From Paenibacillus_I sp035510375 (lineage in GTDB: Bacteria > Bacillota > Bacilli > Paenibacillales > Paenibacillaceae): a stretch of 64,000 bases of DNA. The position numbers and the translations under genes are program-made. Below are positions 50,513-59,722 of the stretch, one piece after another. How positions within the stretch are numbered: the first letter of the stretch is position 1; each line of letters begins with the position of its first letter. Location of the stretch: NCBI RefSeq assembly GCF_035510375.1, contig NZ_DATKHG010000019.1, one strand, 5' to 3'. The notes under the pieces are model-generated. The model ran no database searches and was not told the origin of the DNA. It saw only the letters and a list, made by a program, of their open reading frames with translations.

Positions 50513-52528
50513 TCATTTGGCGACTTCCTTCAGCAGATCGCTTAAGATCGGCCTGCCCCATACCACTTCTGCCTGACTCTCCTCAGCTGCCCCTCGATAG
50601 ATGTAATACACTTTTATGTAGGGATCCTCATAGAAAATTTTCAAATCTTTATTGAAATCTTGATAATCCGCTAACCATTTGCGCAGCTCCCGGTACTCCG
50701 ATTCCCTGCGTTCGTATTCCGGCTCCAATAACGAGTAGAGGTCCGAATTCGGGTCTTGCCGATACACTTGTTTTTCTTCTACGATATAGATGTGATACGA
50801 CACGTTCACGTCCGGCTTCGTTTCGTCCCTTCGGGTCAGCGGAAATGCCCTCGGATCGTAATCTTTCATCATTGTCGAAATATACTGATGATTCCCGTTG
50901 CCAAGCGCTAACGAATACCCTTCACTTTGTGAAAAAACAATCCACGTATTCCGATAATTCTCCTTGGACATCTCCAAATATTGTTCCGCCGAGCTGTTCC
51001 ACATCATCTTGTAAGGGATAATCGGCTTCAGCCTTATTTGAAAGGCCAAGAAGACAATAAACCCGACACACAACATACTTTCCGTCCAGATCCTCGCATT
51101 CCCCTTCATGCGAAGCAAAGCGTTCGCGATCGCGTACCAGGCCATCCCTAACGCCAGACTGGTTGCAATCGTCCAAGCGCTCTCGCTGCGGGTTTGCATC
51201 ACAACGTTCTGTGTAAGTGTACCGCCATAAGCATAGATGAGAAAACTAGCGGAGCCGAACAAGAAAACGAAAACGTTAACCATTCGTTTGCCCCTGGGGG
51301 CGATACAACCGGCAAGCGCGACAATGAATAAACAGAAAAGACCTACGTAATCCCAAACGTTCAACGGCGGCGGGGTGAACACCGCTCGAGCCGCAAGGAA
51401 ATTCGCCGAAGAAGAGTGCAGCCCGCCGCTGAGCATTCTACCGTATCCAATCGGAATAAAGACAACGACGACACAGCCGATGCCGGTAACCGCTCCGGTC
51501 CAAAACCGTCTTCTTCCTTCCTTTCCTTGAAACAAGGCGATGATCATAAGGATGCCGAGGCCCAAACCGGCATACGCGAACGCAATGAAGTGGGACAATC
51601 CCGTCACGGCGCAGCCTGCGGCGGCGGTCCAGAGATCACGCCGTTGCCCCTTCTCGAAATAGCGGAAGAAGAAGTACAGCGTCGGCAACAGGAATAACAA
51701 AGCGAATTCCTGCGGAAGGGTCGCCGCTTGCCGCACCCAATCGCTGCCGTGCAGCGCCGTTCCCGCCAATCCGTAAGCTCCTGCTGCGGCAATGGCCGCC
51801 AGTCGGCCGCTTGTGAATCGAGATACGGTAAAATACAAGCCGAGTCCAATCAGCCAAGTACTCAATCCGCCCGTGTATTTGAGCACATACAACGGATCGA
51901 TCTGGGCGAACTTTTGCAAATAGGCCATCATGATCATTTGCCCTTGCGGGTAAATGCCATCATAAAAGAGTTCGCGGCGGATTATGTATTTCATCCAGGC
52001 CAAGATAACGGCACCGTCGGACATCGAAGGTGCCGCATTTTTCCAAGCATCGTACCATCGGATATAGCCGCTCATCGCCATGACGGCGATCAACAGACAG
52101 GCTGAAACCACCCCGGAAGCGGACCCTTTTCTAACAAACAATCGTTTATCTGTAAACACCTTCCGACCTTGAAAATATTTCCATCCGAGCTTCAGACGAA
52201 AGGCGGCTTCGATCAGATCGTAAAATCTGGCGCCGATCACCGTAAAGGCGTCTGCACCCTCGGTCTTCTTAGGCGCAACATACGCCCATACAATAAGAAA
52301 TGCCAATATTCCGATAATGGCCAATACCTCAAAGAGCTTCGTGACGACAAGCACGTAACCAAGAACGATGTACAAGGCGGTTATCCGCATCATATTGGAC
52401 ACGATTTGCTCAGAACGATCGGCGTATACGGAGGGAAAGATCAGCCTCGGAACGAGGATCAGCAGCAACCAGAAGGCAAACAGGTAGTGGCCTATCTGGT
52501 ACAACTGGTTCGTTACGCTTGAATACAT
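50513..52528 (-). CDS. Large polytopic GT-C-like membrane glycosyltransferase
   Basis: The start at 52528 (MYSSVTNQLY) follows a G-rich site. Of its 671 residues the first 500 contain about 12 TM helices, and the C-terminus is a soluble, charged, probably extracellular segment (about 530-670). The pattern of helices, the HGSDWVRQAATLPQEF loop and the Tyr-rich tail resemble GT-C transferases that use lipid-linked sugars. The acidic catalytic pair cannot be assigned with certainty. The role suggested by context is to decorate the Pel-like polymer, or polymerise a unit, at the outer face. Confidence 0.65.
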   Translation of the reverse strand: MYSSVTNQLYQIGHYLFAFWLLLILVPRLIFPSVYADRSEQIVSNMMRITALYIVLGYVLVVTKLFEVLAIIGILAFLIVWAYVAPKKTEGADAFTVIGARFYDLIEAAFRLKLGWKYFQGRKVFTDKRLFVRKGSASGVVSACLLIAVMAMSGYIRWYDAWKNAAPSMSDGAVILAWMKYIIRRELFYDGIYPQGQMIMMAYLQKFAQIDPLYVLKYTGGLSTWLIGLGLYFTVSRFTSGRLAAIAAAGAYGLAGTALHGSDWVRQAATLPQEFALLFLLPTLYFFFRYFEKGQRRDLWTAAAGCAVTGLSHFIAFAYAGLGLGILMIIALFQGKEGRRRFWTGAVTGIGCVVVVFIPIGYGRMLSGGLHSSSANFLAARAVFTPPPLNVWDYVGLFCLFIVALAGCIAPRGKRMVNVFVFLFGSASFLIYAYGGTLTQNVVMQTRSESAWTIATSLALGMAWYAIANALLRMKGNARIWTESMLCVGFIVFLAFQIRLKPIIPYKMMWNSSAEQYLEMSKENYRNTWIVFSQSEGYSLALGNGNHQYISTMMKDYDPRAFPLTRRDETKPDVNVSYHIYIVEEKQVYRQDPNSDLYSLLEPEYERRESEYRELRKWLADYQDFNKDLKIFYEDPYIKVYYIYRGAAEESQAEVVWGRPILSDLLKEVAK

Positions 52529-52541
52529 CCCTTCCCCCCCC

Positions 52542-54137
52542 CTAATTCGCCGCATACAAGTAATAATCCAGCTTCCCGAGAACCCGCAACATATGACGCA
52601 AGGTCAGAATGGCAAACACGATAGAGCCGGCCAAGAGACCGAATACCGCATAGTGATACTCGAACCAACGGCTTAAAAGAAAACCCGCAATCAGATTTAA
52701 TCCCACGGCCGGAATGATCGACCGGTTCACGAGCCCGGCTTGCGATAGCGAAAACAAGATGACCGCATTCATCAAAGCAATCGACAGGATGACGTAAGAC
52801 GCTAAGGAAACGATAAATACGAACTCGGTAATCGTATCCTCGCGAATCAGCAGCTTCCCGGAATAATCCGAATACCACGCATTGGCGAGGAAAATCCCTT
52901 TCCAGATCAAGGCGCCGCTGGCGATGGAAGCGACGACGATAATTCCTAGCATTTTATAGTAAACTTTCTTGAAATAGCGATTCATCTCATCGGTTTCCGA
53001 TCCCCAGAACCTCTTCTGGCTATCCTCTAAATCCAGCATCAGTTTGTGCACGATGACTTCGCTGACTCCAAGCGGAATCATAAGAACAAGCAGGGCGAAA
53101 TCGAGACCGAGCTCGTACTCCCCCCGGAACCAAATGAAATAGGGCATATACGCTTCGTTGGCTGACCACGCATTAATGCGGTCGATAAACAGAAAAAAAA
53201 AGTAAAGGAAGCCGTATAGAAAATAGGGCATTACGCTGTAAATCGTGATCGACATGCGCGGCAACTGCGGCGTAATGCCCTTCTCCTCTTTGCGTTCAGC
53301 TTGCCTAAAGTAATAAAGCACCAAAAGCATACCGATAACGGAAACGAAAAAGATCGAGATGAGCTGCGAAAAGATAATATCCAGCGGCGTAAAGCTCATA
53401 AGCAAATAAACGATAATGATACCCAAAATGATCAGCCCGGTGAACGTTAATTCTCGTCGCAAAATATACATCACCGTAACAGACAGCCAAATGGAAGTGA
53501 GGAAGAAAAAGTAGAGCACGATATAAATAAACATATCGGCAGGAAAAATATTAAAAGCCAAATTCAAGCCATAAATGAGGACGCTCGAGCACAAGCAAGT
53601 AAGATAGCCAAGCCGAATAAATTTGAACGTGACCCTCCGGCCCATATTGTAATAGCCTTGGAACAAGTAGAAGAATCCTCTTCTGGCGATCGCTTGCGTG
53701 TACCCTCCAACGACAATGAAGCTGAGAATCGTCCCGATGGCGATAGAAGTGGCCAATTCCACGCTGAGGTACTCGTAAGACCAAAGGGAGAACTTCAAGG
53801 TTAACATCGAAAGGACGGATATCGCCATCGGCAAAGCGAAGATGACTCCGCGGAGAAAACTCTTGGTCAACTCGAAGACGAGGTAGACCAGATTCCGTTT
53901 CGGAGGCGGTTCAAACGGCGTAAAGGCAACTCTTTGCTGGATTTGTTCCCAGATGAAATCCGCTAATTCAAACACATCCTGCATGCCGAACTGCTCGCTC
54001 ACCCTGCTGTCGTTCCACCCCATCGATTCCAACAGGGCCGCGATTTCGTATCGATCTTCCGGAAACATATTGCGTTTTTGAATGTCATTTACAATCTGCT
54101 CATACAACACCCTGCGTTCCTGCAAGACAAGGCTCAC
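52542..54137 (-). CDS. pelG: PelG-like exopolysaccharide transporter
   Basis: A 531-residue protein with about 12 TM helices starting at a GTG that overlaps the upstream stop. The cytosolic N-terminus (about 1-75), TM pattern, and blocks such as VELATSIAIGTILSFIVVGGYTQAIARRGFFYLFQGYYNMGRR match the PelG family (MOP-flippase superfamily). PelG with PelD, PelE and PelF forms the inner-membrane synthase-transporter for Pel. Next to PelF in order and strand, as in Pel clusters. Confidence 0.85.
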   Translation of the reverse strand: MSLVLQERRVLYEQIVNDIQKRNMFPEDRYEIAALLESMGWNDSRVSEQFGMQDVFELADFIWEQIQQRVAFTPFEPPPKRNLVYLVFELTKSFLRGVIFALPMAISVLSMLTLKFSLWSYEYLSVELATSIAIGTILSFIVVGGYTQAIARRGFFYLFQGYYNMGRRVTFKFIRLGYLTCLCSSVLIYGLNLAFNIFPADMFIYIVLYFFFLTSIWLSVTVMYILRRELTFTGLIILGIIIVYLLMSFTPLDIIFSQLISIFFVSVIGMLLVLYYFRQAERKEEKGITPQLPRMSITIYSVMPYFLYGFLYFFFLFIDRINAWSANEAYMPYFIWFRGEYELGLDFALLVLMIPLGVSEVIVHKLMLDLEDSQKRFWGSETDEMNRYFKKVYYKMLGIIVVASIASGALIWKGIFLANAWYSDYSGKLLIREDTITEFVFIVSLASYVILSIALMNAVILFSLSQAGLVNRSIIPAVGLNLIAGFLLSRWFEYHYAVFGLLAGSIVFAILTLRHMLRVLGKLDYYLYAAN

Positions 54138-55468
54138 TCGTTGTCACCTTCGCTCATCGCGGGAACGATCATATGAATGATGAGGTCGGGCAGCTTTCCT
54201 TCCTTGTCGGCCTCCTGGACAACCTGAGACGTAATTTTCTGATTTTTGCCGATAATCATTCGACCGTCCTGACCATACAAAGCCTCCCCCGCCAATTTCC
54301 CGACGATATAACGGTTGCGAATCGCAACAATTTCCGTTGTTAGCGCAGGACTCTCTATGGGGCTTGAGTTTTCAACGGAGGCGGCCGGCGGCCGTTCGAC
54401 GACTGGCTCCATCTCCGCCGGGCTTGCAGTGGCCGGCTTCCGGGTTTCGTCGCTGCGATGTGACGACGTGTCGAAAAATTCGGACCCCGTCCCCTCTTCA
54501 AATGCGTCAGCCTGATCTCCGAAAGGCGCTTCCTCGCTCCCGGTATTCAGATAATCATCTATGTCACCCCAGAAGGAAGAGGTGGATGGGGAACGCTTCG
54601 CAGCACGCTGCGTCTCCGGCTTTCTAACGTTCAACCGCAACGGCGCGCCCGAGGCTCCAGTTCCCCAAGAGGAAGCGGCAGCCAGTTCTCGCTCTTGCTC
54701 CCGTTCTCCCTCCGCTTCCTTCGTCCTTTCCTGCTCTCGCTTAGAATCTTGAACTTGTTCGAGAGCTTGCTCTTGTCCTCGTTCTTGTTCATGCGAAATC
54801 GCTTCTTCTTGCGTTTGCCGCTCCGCGATGTTTCTTAGCTTGAATTGAATTACCTTGGCACGGTTATGGAGTGCCGCAAGTTCCTCTTCCTGCAGCTCGA
54901 ACAGGGCTGGCATCGATGGGTTCGGCTCCGCTTCTTCCGCACCGGCCTTGCTTTCGAGCTGTACCTTGGAAGCCGCCGCCTCCGCGAACGACATTCCCGC
55001 CTCCGAAGCGAACCCCTTCAACGGAACGGCCGTATGCAGCGACTCCACCTTGCGGATCAAGTCGGAGACTTCCCCCAACAACAGTTGGAACGTTTCCTCG
55101 TACGTTCGACTTTGTTCCTCGATCCGTTCGATGCTGCTTCGGTGCTCCGCCGCTTTCTTCTCGGCTTGTTCACGGAACGCGTTCGCTTCATATTCGCCAA
55201 GCATTCGAACCGCTTTCTTGCTCTCATCCAACCGGGAAACGGCAGCTTGGGCACGTTCTTCCCTCTTCCGTCTTGCTTCAAGTTCTCCCTCAAGTCTCGA
55301 AGCTTCCCGCCGCAGCCACTCGTACTCTTTCTCCCACGCGGAAACTTTCTCTCGCAGCTCGGCGGTTTCCATCTCTTGAAACAGCAGCAGCTTTCGGATG
55401 AAGTCTGACGTCTTCGCCGGGTGGAATCCGAACAGCCTTCGTTTCAGCAGCTTCTTCCATTCGTTCAA
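54134..55468 (-). CDS. Long coiled-coil protein with DivIVA-like start
   Basis: A 444-residue protein with a TTG start eight bases after GGAGG. The N-terminus LFGFHPAKTSDFIRKL resembles the DivIVA-type GYxPxxV entry. A long coiled coil (about 35-145) follows, then a disordered Glu/Gln/Ser-rich stretch (about 160-375). The C-terminal small beta-rich domain (about 380-440, IVGKLAGEALYGQDGRMIIGKNQ) looks PRC-barrel-like. No TM segment. A scaffold or spatial regulator of the synthase is the best guess. No PelD/PelE homology could be seen. Confidence 0.62.
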   Translation of the reverse strand: MNEWKKLLKRRLFGFHPAKTSDFIRKLLLFQEMETAELREKVSAWEKEYEWLRREASRLEGELEARRKREERAQAAVSRLDESKKAVRMLGEYEANAFREQAEKKAAEHRSSIERIEEQSRTYEETFQLLLGEVSDLIRKVESLHTAVPLKGFASEAGMSFAEAAASKVQLESKAGAEEAEPNPSMPALFELQEEELAALHNRAKVIQFKLRNIAERQTQEEAISHEQERGQEQALEQVQDSKREQERTKEAEGEREQERELAAASSWGTGASGAPLRLNVRKPETQRAAKRSPSTSSFWGDIDDYLNTGSEEAPFGDQADAFEEGTGSEFFDTSSHRSDETRKPATASPAEMEPVVERPPAASVENSSPIESPALTTEIVAIRNRYIVGKLAGEALYGQDGRMIIGKNQKITSQVVQEADKEGKLPDLIIHMIVPAMSEGDNE

Positions 55469-55485
55469 TGCCCCAACCTCCTCTC

Positions 55486-55884
55486 CTACCGGTCTTCCTT
55501 CTCATTATGCTCCGACACTGCGATCAATTGGTTTTTCACTTTCGATAGGAGGGACTGTTGCCGCTCGATCACCCATCGTTCGATCTCCTTCTGTCTGTCG
55601 AGCGTCTCTCGATACGCAGTCTGAGCCTCCATCACGTTTGCGGTTGCCGCATAATGTTCGTCAAGAAGCTGCCGCGCCATATCCTCGTCTGGCTCAGGCG
55701 ATTCACTCTCTGCGCGGAGCCGTGCGATCTTCGCCGTAAGCTCTGAACATTCCCGTTCAAGTCGCTCCATGTCCTTTCTCAGGTCGGCGCAGTTCGCCTC
55801 GTGAAGCTCCTTGCACCGGGCAACCGCTTGTTCTACCGATTCGGGCGAATATCCCCATAAAGCTCTCTTCTTCACTTTCGCCAT
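55486..55884 (-). CDS. Small coiled-coil protein with DivIVA-like start
   Basis: A 132-residue, almost wholly helical protein. The first residues, KRALWGYSPESVEQAV, resemble the DivIVA/GpsB entry motif and the start of the larger neighbour (LFGFHPAKTSDF). Heptads continue to about residue 125. AAGGAG precedes the ATG. It lies 17 bases before the larger coiled-coil gene, so the two probably form a hetero-oligomeric scaffold. Confidence 0.62.
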   Translation of the reverse strand: MAKVKKRALWGYSPESVEQAVARCKELHEANCADLRKDMERLERECSELTAKIARLRAESESPEPDEDMARQLLDEHYAATANVMEAQTAYRETLDRQKEIERWVIERQQSLLSKVKNQLIAVSEHNEKEDR

Positions 55885-55914
55885 AGTCGCTGCTCCTTCT
55901 TTCGATAGAACGGT

Positions 55915-57690
55915 CTACGCGCTTCGTTCTATCGCGCCGTTCGTAACCACAGTGACATATGCCTCGTATTTATACAGCTCCTGGAACGCGCGGTCATACT
56001 CGCCGATTCGATTAAACGCCTGCGCGATTTCCGTCAACAACACAGGCGCGTGCACGGAATTCGGCTGCAGCCAGAGCGCTTTCTGGAACTGTACAATGGC
56101 TTTCTGATCGTAGCCGCCCATGATTAACGCATATCCTCTCTCCATGTAAAGCTTCTGCTCCGCCAGAACGGATGAGGCGGGTTCGCTCTTATTAGCCGCC
56201 GCTGCAGGAAGGCGCTCTTCGGCTCTGACGGCTAATGTAATATAGCTTTTCAGGTGCAGATCCAGCACTCGGTCCAATGTAAAAAGGCTCAACGCGCGCT
56301 GTCGTCCTTCTCTACCCAATTCATCGGCCAGCTGTCTATTTCGCAACAGCTTCAAAATGCCGTCGGCCATGTCCCGTTCGTTGCGCGGCTGTACGAGAAT
56401 GCCTGTGTCCGACAACGCCTCCTTGACTCCGCCGACATCCGTGGCGATCACCGGCTTGCCCGTCATCATCGCTTCGACTACGGAATAGGGAAACGCTTCG
56501 GAAATGCTTGAGAGCGCAATGACGTCACCGCTCTGGTACGCTGCGGACGTATTGCTCGTATGTCCGGCAAAAATAAAGGAATGCTCTAACTGCAGCTCTT
56601 CCTTTACCGCCAGGCATTGTTCGTAATATTCCGGCACGGATACGGAACCGTATACGACGAATTTCGCCTCCGGTATATGTTCTTTGACCAGGGCGGCGGC
56701 ACGCATGAAGCTCATAATGTCCTTAATCGGATCGATCCGCGCGACCATGACAACGGTTGGAGAAGTCCGGGGCGCCGTCCCGGAAGCTTCGACGAACACC
56801 TTTTCGTCCACACCGTTGTATATCACCTTGACATTGGAAGGATGAACCCCGAATCGCGTTTCCCAGCGCATATTGTACTGGCACACGGGAGACACCTGAT
56901 CGGCAAACGCATAATTCATGCTCGTGATCGAAAGCACAAAACGGATTAAAAACGTGCTCAAATACGACGAATAACCATTGCGCGACAAAGATAAATATTG
57001 TTCCCGAAGATACACGCCATGTTCGGTCAACAGGTAAGGAGTATTGTTCGCCAGCTTGGATAGAACGCACGGAATCCCGCAAAACGCGGCCGCCGAAGAA
57101 TGGGTGACATGCGCTTCAGGCAGCGGGGTGTTTAGAATATTAAGAAACCTGTAGATCCAGCCCAAGCTCTGATTTAATCCATAAATATCCGGTTCCACGA
57201 TCCGATTATCTTTGTCCGCTGCCGCTTTCAGAATTAATTCCTTAAATACGTTCCATGTCAGTTCGGATTTAAACGTGACTTTATACTCGAAGTATTTAAA
57301 GTATTCATGCATTTGCAGCAAAATGTCCGCGAAATGAACCGGGTTTTTATTTTGTGCAAGAATCTCCAAGATGAGATCGCGAAACAATGGAATGAACCTT
57401 TTGGCAATGTCGGCGTGATGCGTGTTCTTCTTCAGCTTATATATGTGTGAAAACGGCGTTTCCAGATGCTCCGCCGGCTCCTCCGTCCCCCAAAGCGGCA
57501 TCTTAATAAGCGCGTCTTGTTCAGGCAATTTAAATTTCTGCGTGACGAACGGGTTCATCAGCACACTGAAAATGACGTAGTCCACGGACCGCAACTTCTG
57601 AATTAAAATGTCGCACCAAGTGCTTACGCCGCCTTGATGGAACGGGTACGTTCCTTCCGTGGCCAACATTACCTTGATCTTATCATTCAA
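55915..57690 (-). CDS. pelF: PelF-like GT4 glycosyltransferase with C-terminal TPR
   Basis: A 591-residue protein starting at a TTG after AAGGGGGAGG. The PelF hallmarks are ATEGTYPFHQGGVSTWCDILI at the N-terminus, TEHGVYLREQYLS, VARIDPIKDIM and the GT4 donor motif SEAFPYSVVEAMMTGKPVIATDVGG. It is the cytosolic transferase that builds the Pel chain from UDP-HexNAc. The last 80 residues form TPR-like helices (ERGYALIMGGYDQKAIVQF, IAQAFNRIGEYDRAF), unusual for PelF and perhaps standing in for PelE's TPRs. First gene of the operon. Confidence 0.88.
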   Translation of the reverse strand: MNDKIKVMLATEGTYPFHQGGVSTWCDILIQKLRSVDYVIFSVLMNPFVTQKFKLPEQDALIKMPLWGTEEPAEHLETPFSHIYKLKKNTHHADIAKRFIPLFRDLILEILAQNKNPVHFADILLQMHEYFKYFEYKVTFKSELTWNVFKELILKAAADKDNRIVEPDIYGLNQSLGWIYRFLNILNTPLPEAHVTHSSAAAFCGIPCVLSKLANNTPYLLTEHGVYLREQYLSLSRNGYSSYLSTFLIRFVLSITSMNYAFADQVSPVCQYNMRWETRFGVHPSNVKVIYNGVDEKVFVEASGTAPRTSPTVVMVARIDPIKDIMSFMRAAALVKEHIPEAKFVVYGSVSVPEYYEQCLAVKEELQLEHSFIFAGHTSNTSAAYQSGDVIALSSISEAFPYSVVEAMMTGKPVIATDVGGVKEALSDTGILVQPRNERDMADGILKLLRNRQLADELGREGRQRALSLFTLDRVLDLHLKSYITLAVRAEERLPAAAANKSEPASSVLAEQKLYMERGYALIMGGYDQKAIVQFQKALWLQPNSVHAPVLLTEIAQAFNRIGEYDRAFQELYKYEAYVTVVTNGAIERSA

Positions 57691-57740
57691 TGCGCCTCCC
57701 CCTTCCTCTCCATGTGAACATGTCTAAAGTCCTAAGTAAG

Positions 57741-57769
57741 ATTATATTGTTTACAGTGTTAATTTTCAA
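57741..57769 (-). promoter_or_regulatory. Promoter of the Pel-like operon
   Basis: On the minus strand TTGAAA (57769-57764) and TATAAT (57746-57741) are 17 bases apart, an excellent sigma-A promoter 50 bases before pelF. Confidence 0.75.
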
Positions 57770-57912
57770 TGAATATAGAAAGCTGTTTGCGCGCCATGCC
57801 AGCAGAAAACAGGCAATTCAGCCGGTGTGAACCGATGCTTTTTATGCATACTGCATGCCACTAACCAAATAATGAACAACCGGCTTCGCGGCGTGACGGA
57901 ATCGGCCGTTCG

Positions 57913-57942
57913 TTGTTTTCACCCTAATTAAGATGCTATATT
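57913..57942 (+). promoter_or_regulatory. Promoter of the ABC-exporter/precursor operon
   Basis: TTGTTT (57913-57918) and TATATT (57937-57942) are 18 bases apart, 36 bases before the start codon. It is divergent from the Pel-like promoter. The 57770-57912 stretch between the two promoters holds no gene. Confidence 0.6.
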
Positions 57943-57977
57943 GTACACATATCCAATAACGATAAAGAGGGAACTCG

Positions 57978-59672
57978 ATGCCCATTATTCGGCGATTTTT
58001 CACTCTTCTGCGCCCCCACTACAAGCAAGGAACAGCCTTATCTGTCAACCTCTTGCTTTCCACCTTTATTACTGCGATGAATCCGTTCTTCTACAGAGAG
58101 TTGATTGATCAAGGAATGATGCAAGGAAATCTGCGTTTATTATTTATCATGCTAGCCGTAATCGGGACCACCATGATCGTTCAAGAACTCTTATACCTGT
58201 CTCGAACGTCTTTACAGCTCCGGCTTCGCAAGAGTATGTTTTTGAAATTACGAATGGATTTGTACAGTCATTTCTTAAAACTGCCTCAGAGCTTTTATGG
58301 CGATAATCATAAAGGCAGGTTACTTTCAAGAATAACATCGGATGTGGATGCAGTCCAAAACCTTCTTTTGGATAAGTTTATCTCATTCTTGCAGAATGTT
58401 CTTGTGGGCGTCTTTATTCTCGTCATTATGTTTACGATCGATTGGAGAATGGTGGCGGCCGCTGCCTTGGTTTTACCGCTCTTGTATGTTCTCTACGCGA
58501 TGTTCAGGAAGAAATTGTCCTCCTTAAGCAAGATTGTCCAAGAAAAGCAAGAAGATCAGATGGAGCGGCTCCAGGAAGATCTGACGATGGTGAAAGCCAT
58601 TCAAGCGTACGCCGTTGCAAAGACGCGATTGAAACAGGGGTACGCCGTTATGAATGACGCAGAGGATGCGATAAAGAATCTGAATTTGCAATACGCGAAA
58701 GCCTCGGCATCAACGACAGTAATTAATATCGTAGGGTTGTTTGTGATCTGGGGCATGGGCGGCTTGGCGGTGATGGAAGATAGAATGACAATCGGTACGC
58801 TGATTGCGATTTCCTTTTATCTGAATTACATCATTAATTTGTTCTTCAGCGCCTACTACACGGTTATGGGCTTTCATATGTCTGTCCCGGCGGCGCGGCG
58901 AATCTTCGAACTGATGGACGAGCCGGCCATGCGGGAGGTTGAAGAGCATGCCATGGAACCGAGTATAAACGGGGCCACTATCGCGTTCAGAAACGTTTCC
59001 TTCGCATACCATGATAAGAACCCCTTATTTACAGAAGTTAATTTTACGCTCAAACCGGGAGACATCGTCGGTGTAGTGGGGAAGAGCGGTCAAGGCAAGA
59101 CCACGCTCGCCAACCTGCTGATGAGGTTTCACGACCCCAATCAAGGCAGGATCGAAGCCGATGGAACGGACATCAAGAATTTCCGCCTGGACAGCTTCAG
59201 AAAGCACTTCGGCATCATCCCTCAGGAAGATCACTTATTTAACACCTCGATTAGAGACAACATCGTCTTGGGAAGGGCCGGCATCTCGGAGCGTCAATTC
59301 GAGCAGGCTTGCCGACTGGCTTGCGTAGACGATTTCACAAGGAAGTTGGATCAGGGTTTCGACACCGTCGTCGGACAGTATGGCGAGCGGTTGTCGGGAG
59401 GACAGAGAAAGAGAATTCTCATCGCCAGAGCGCTCCTGGAAAATCCATATATATTAATTTTCGATGAAGCCACGGCTTCGTTGGATGAAGAAACCGAGCA
59501 AGAAATCCTCGACTCCATTCGTACGCTTGGAAAAGACCGCATCGTGCTTCTGATTACCCACAAATCACGAAATCTTGCGGGTACCAATAAGGTGCTGTTT
59601 ATCCGAAACGGAGAGCTCCATGTTCTCAAAGTCCAAGAAGCTTTACAAAAGATGGTTGAAAAGTCCTATTAA
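57978..59672 (+). CDS. ABC exporter (fused permease-ATPase), likely RiPP exporter
   Basis: A 564-residue half-transporter with six TM helices (about 1-300) followed by an NBD: Walker A GKSGQGKTTL, Q-loop IPQEDHLF, signature LSGGQRKR, Walker B ILIFDEAT and H-loop THKS. There is no C39 protease domain, so the leader must be removed by another enzyme. GAGGG lies before the ATG. The precursor gene follows by 50 bases. The exporter type and position match lasso-peptide D proteins. Confidence 0.88.
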   Translation: MPIIRRFFTLLRPHYKQGTALSVNLLLSTFITAMNPFFYRELIDQGMMQGNLRLLFIMLAVIGTTMIVQELLYLSRTSLQLRLRKSMFLKLRMDLYSHFLKLPQSFYGDNHKGRLLSRITSDVDAVQNLLLDKFISFLQNVLVGVFILVIMFTIDWRMVAAAALVLPLLYVLYAMFRKKLSSLSKIVQEKQEDQMERLQEDLTMVKAIQAYAVAKTRLKQGYAVMNDAEDAIKNLNLQYAKASASTTVINIVGLFVIWGMGGLAVMEDRMTIGTLIAISFYLNYIINLFFSAYYTVMGFHMSVPAARRIFELMDEPAMREVEEHAMEPSINGATIAFRNVSFAYHDKNPLFTEVNFTLKPGDIVGVVGKSGQGKTTLANLLMRFHDPNQGRIEADGTDIKNFRLDSFRKHFGIIPQEDHLFNTSIRDNIVLGRAGISERQFEQACRLACVDDFTRKLDQGFDTVVGQYGERLSGGQRKRILIARALLENPYILIFDEATASLDEETEQEILDSIRTLGKDRIVLLITHKSRNLAGTNKVLFIRNGELHVLKVQEALQKMVEKSY

Positions 59673-59694
59673 AATTGGTATGATCGAACCAATT
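59673..59694 (+). promoter_or_regulatory. Intercistronic hairpin between exporter and precursor genes
   Basis: AATTGGT (59673-59679) and ACCAATT (59688-59694) form a 7-bp stem with an 8-base loop just after the exporter stop. There is no U-tract, so it may stabilise or process the mRNA rather than end it, adjusting the ratio of exporter to precursor. Confidence 0.45.
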
Positions 59695-59722
59695 AATACT
59701 AATACGGGAGGTTGAAATCACT

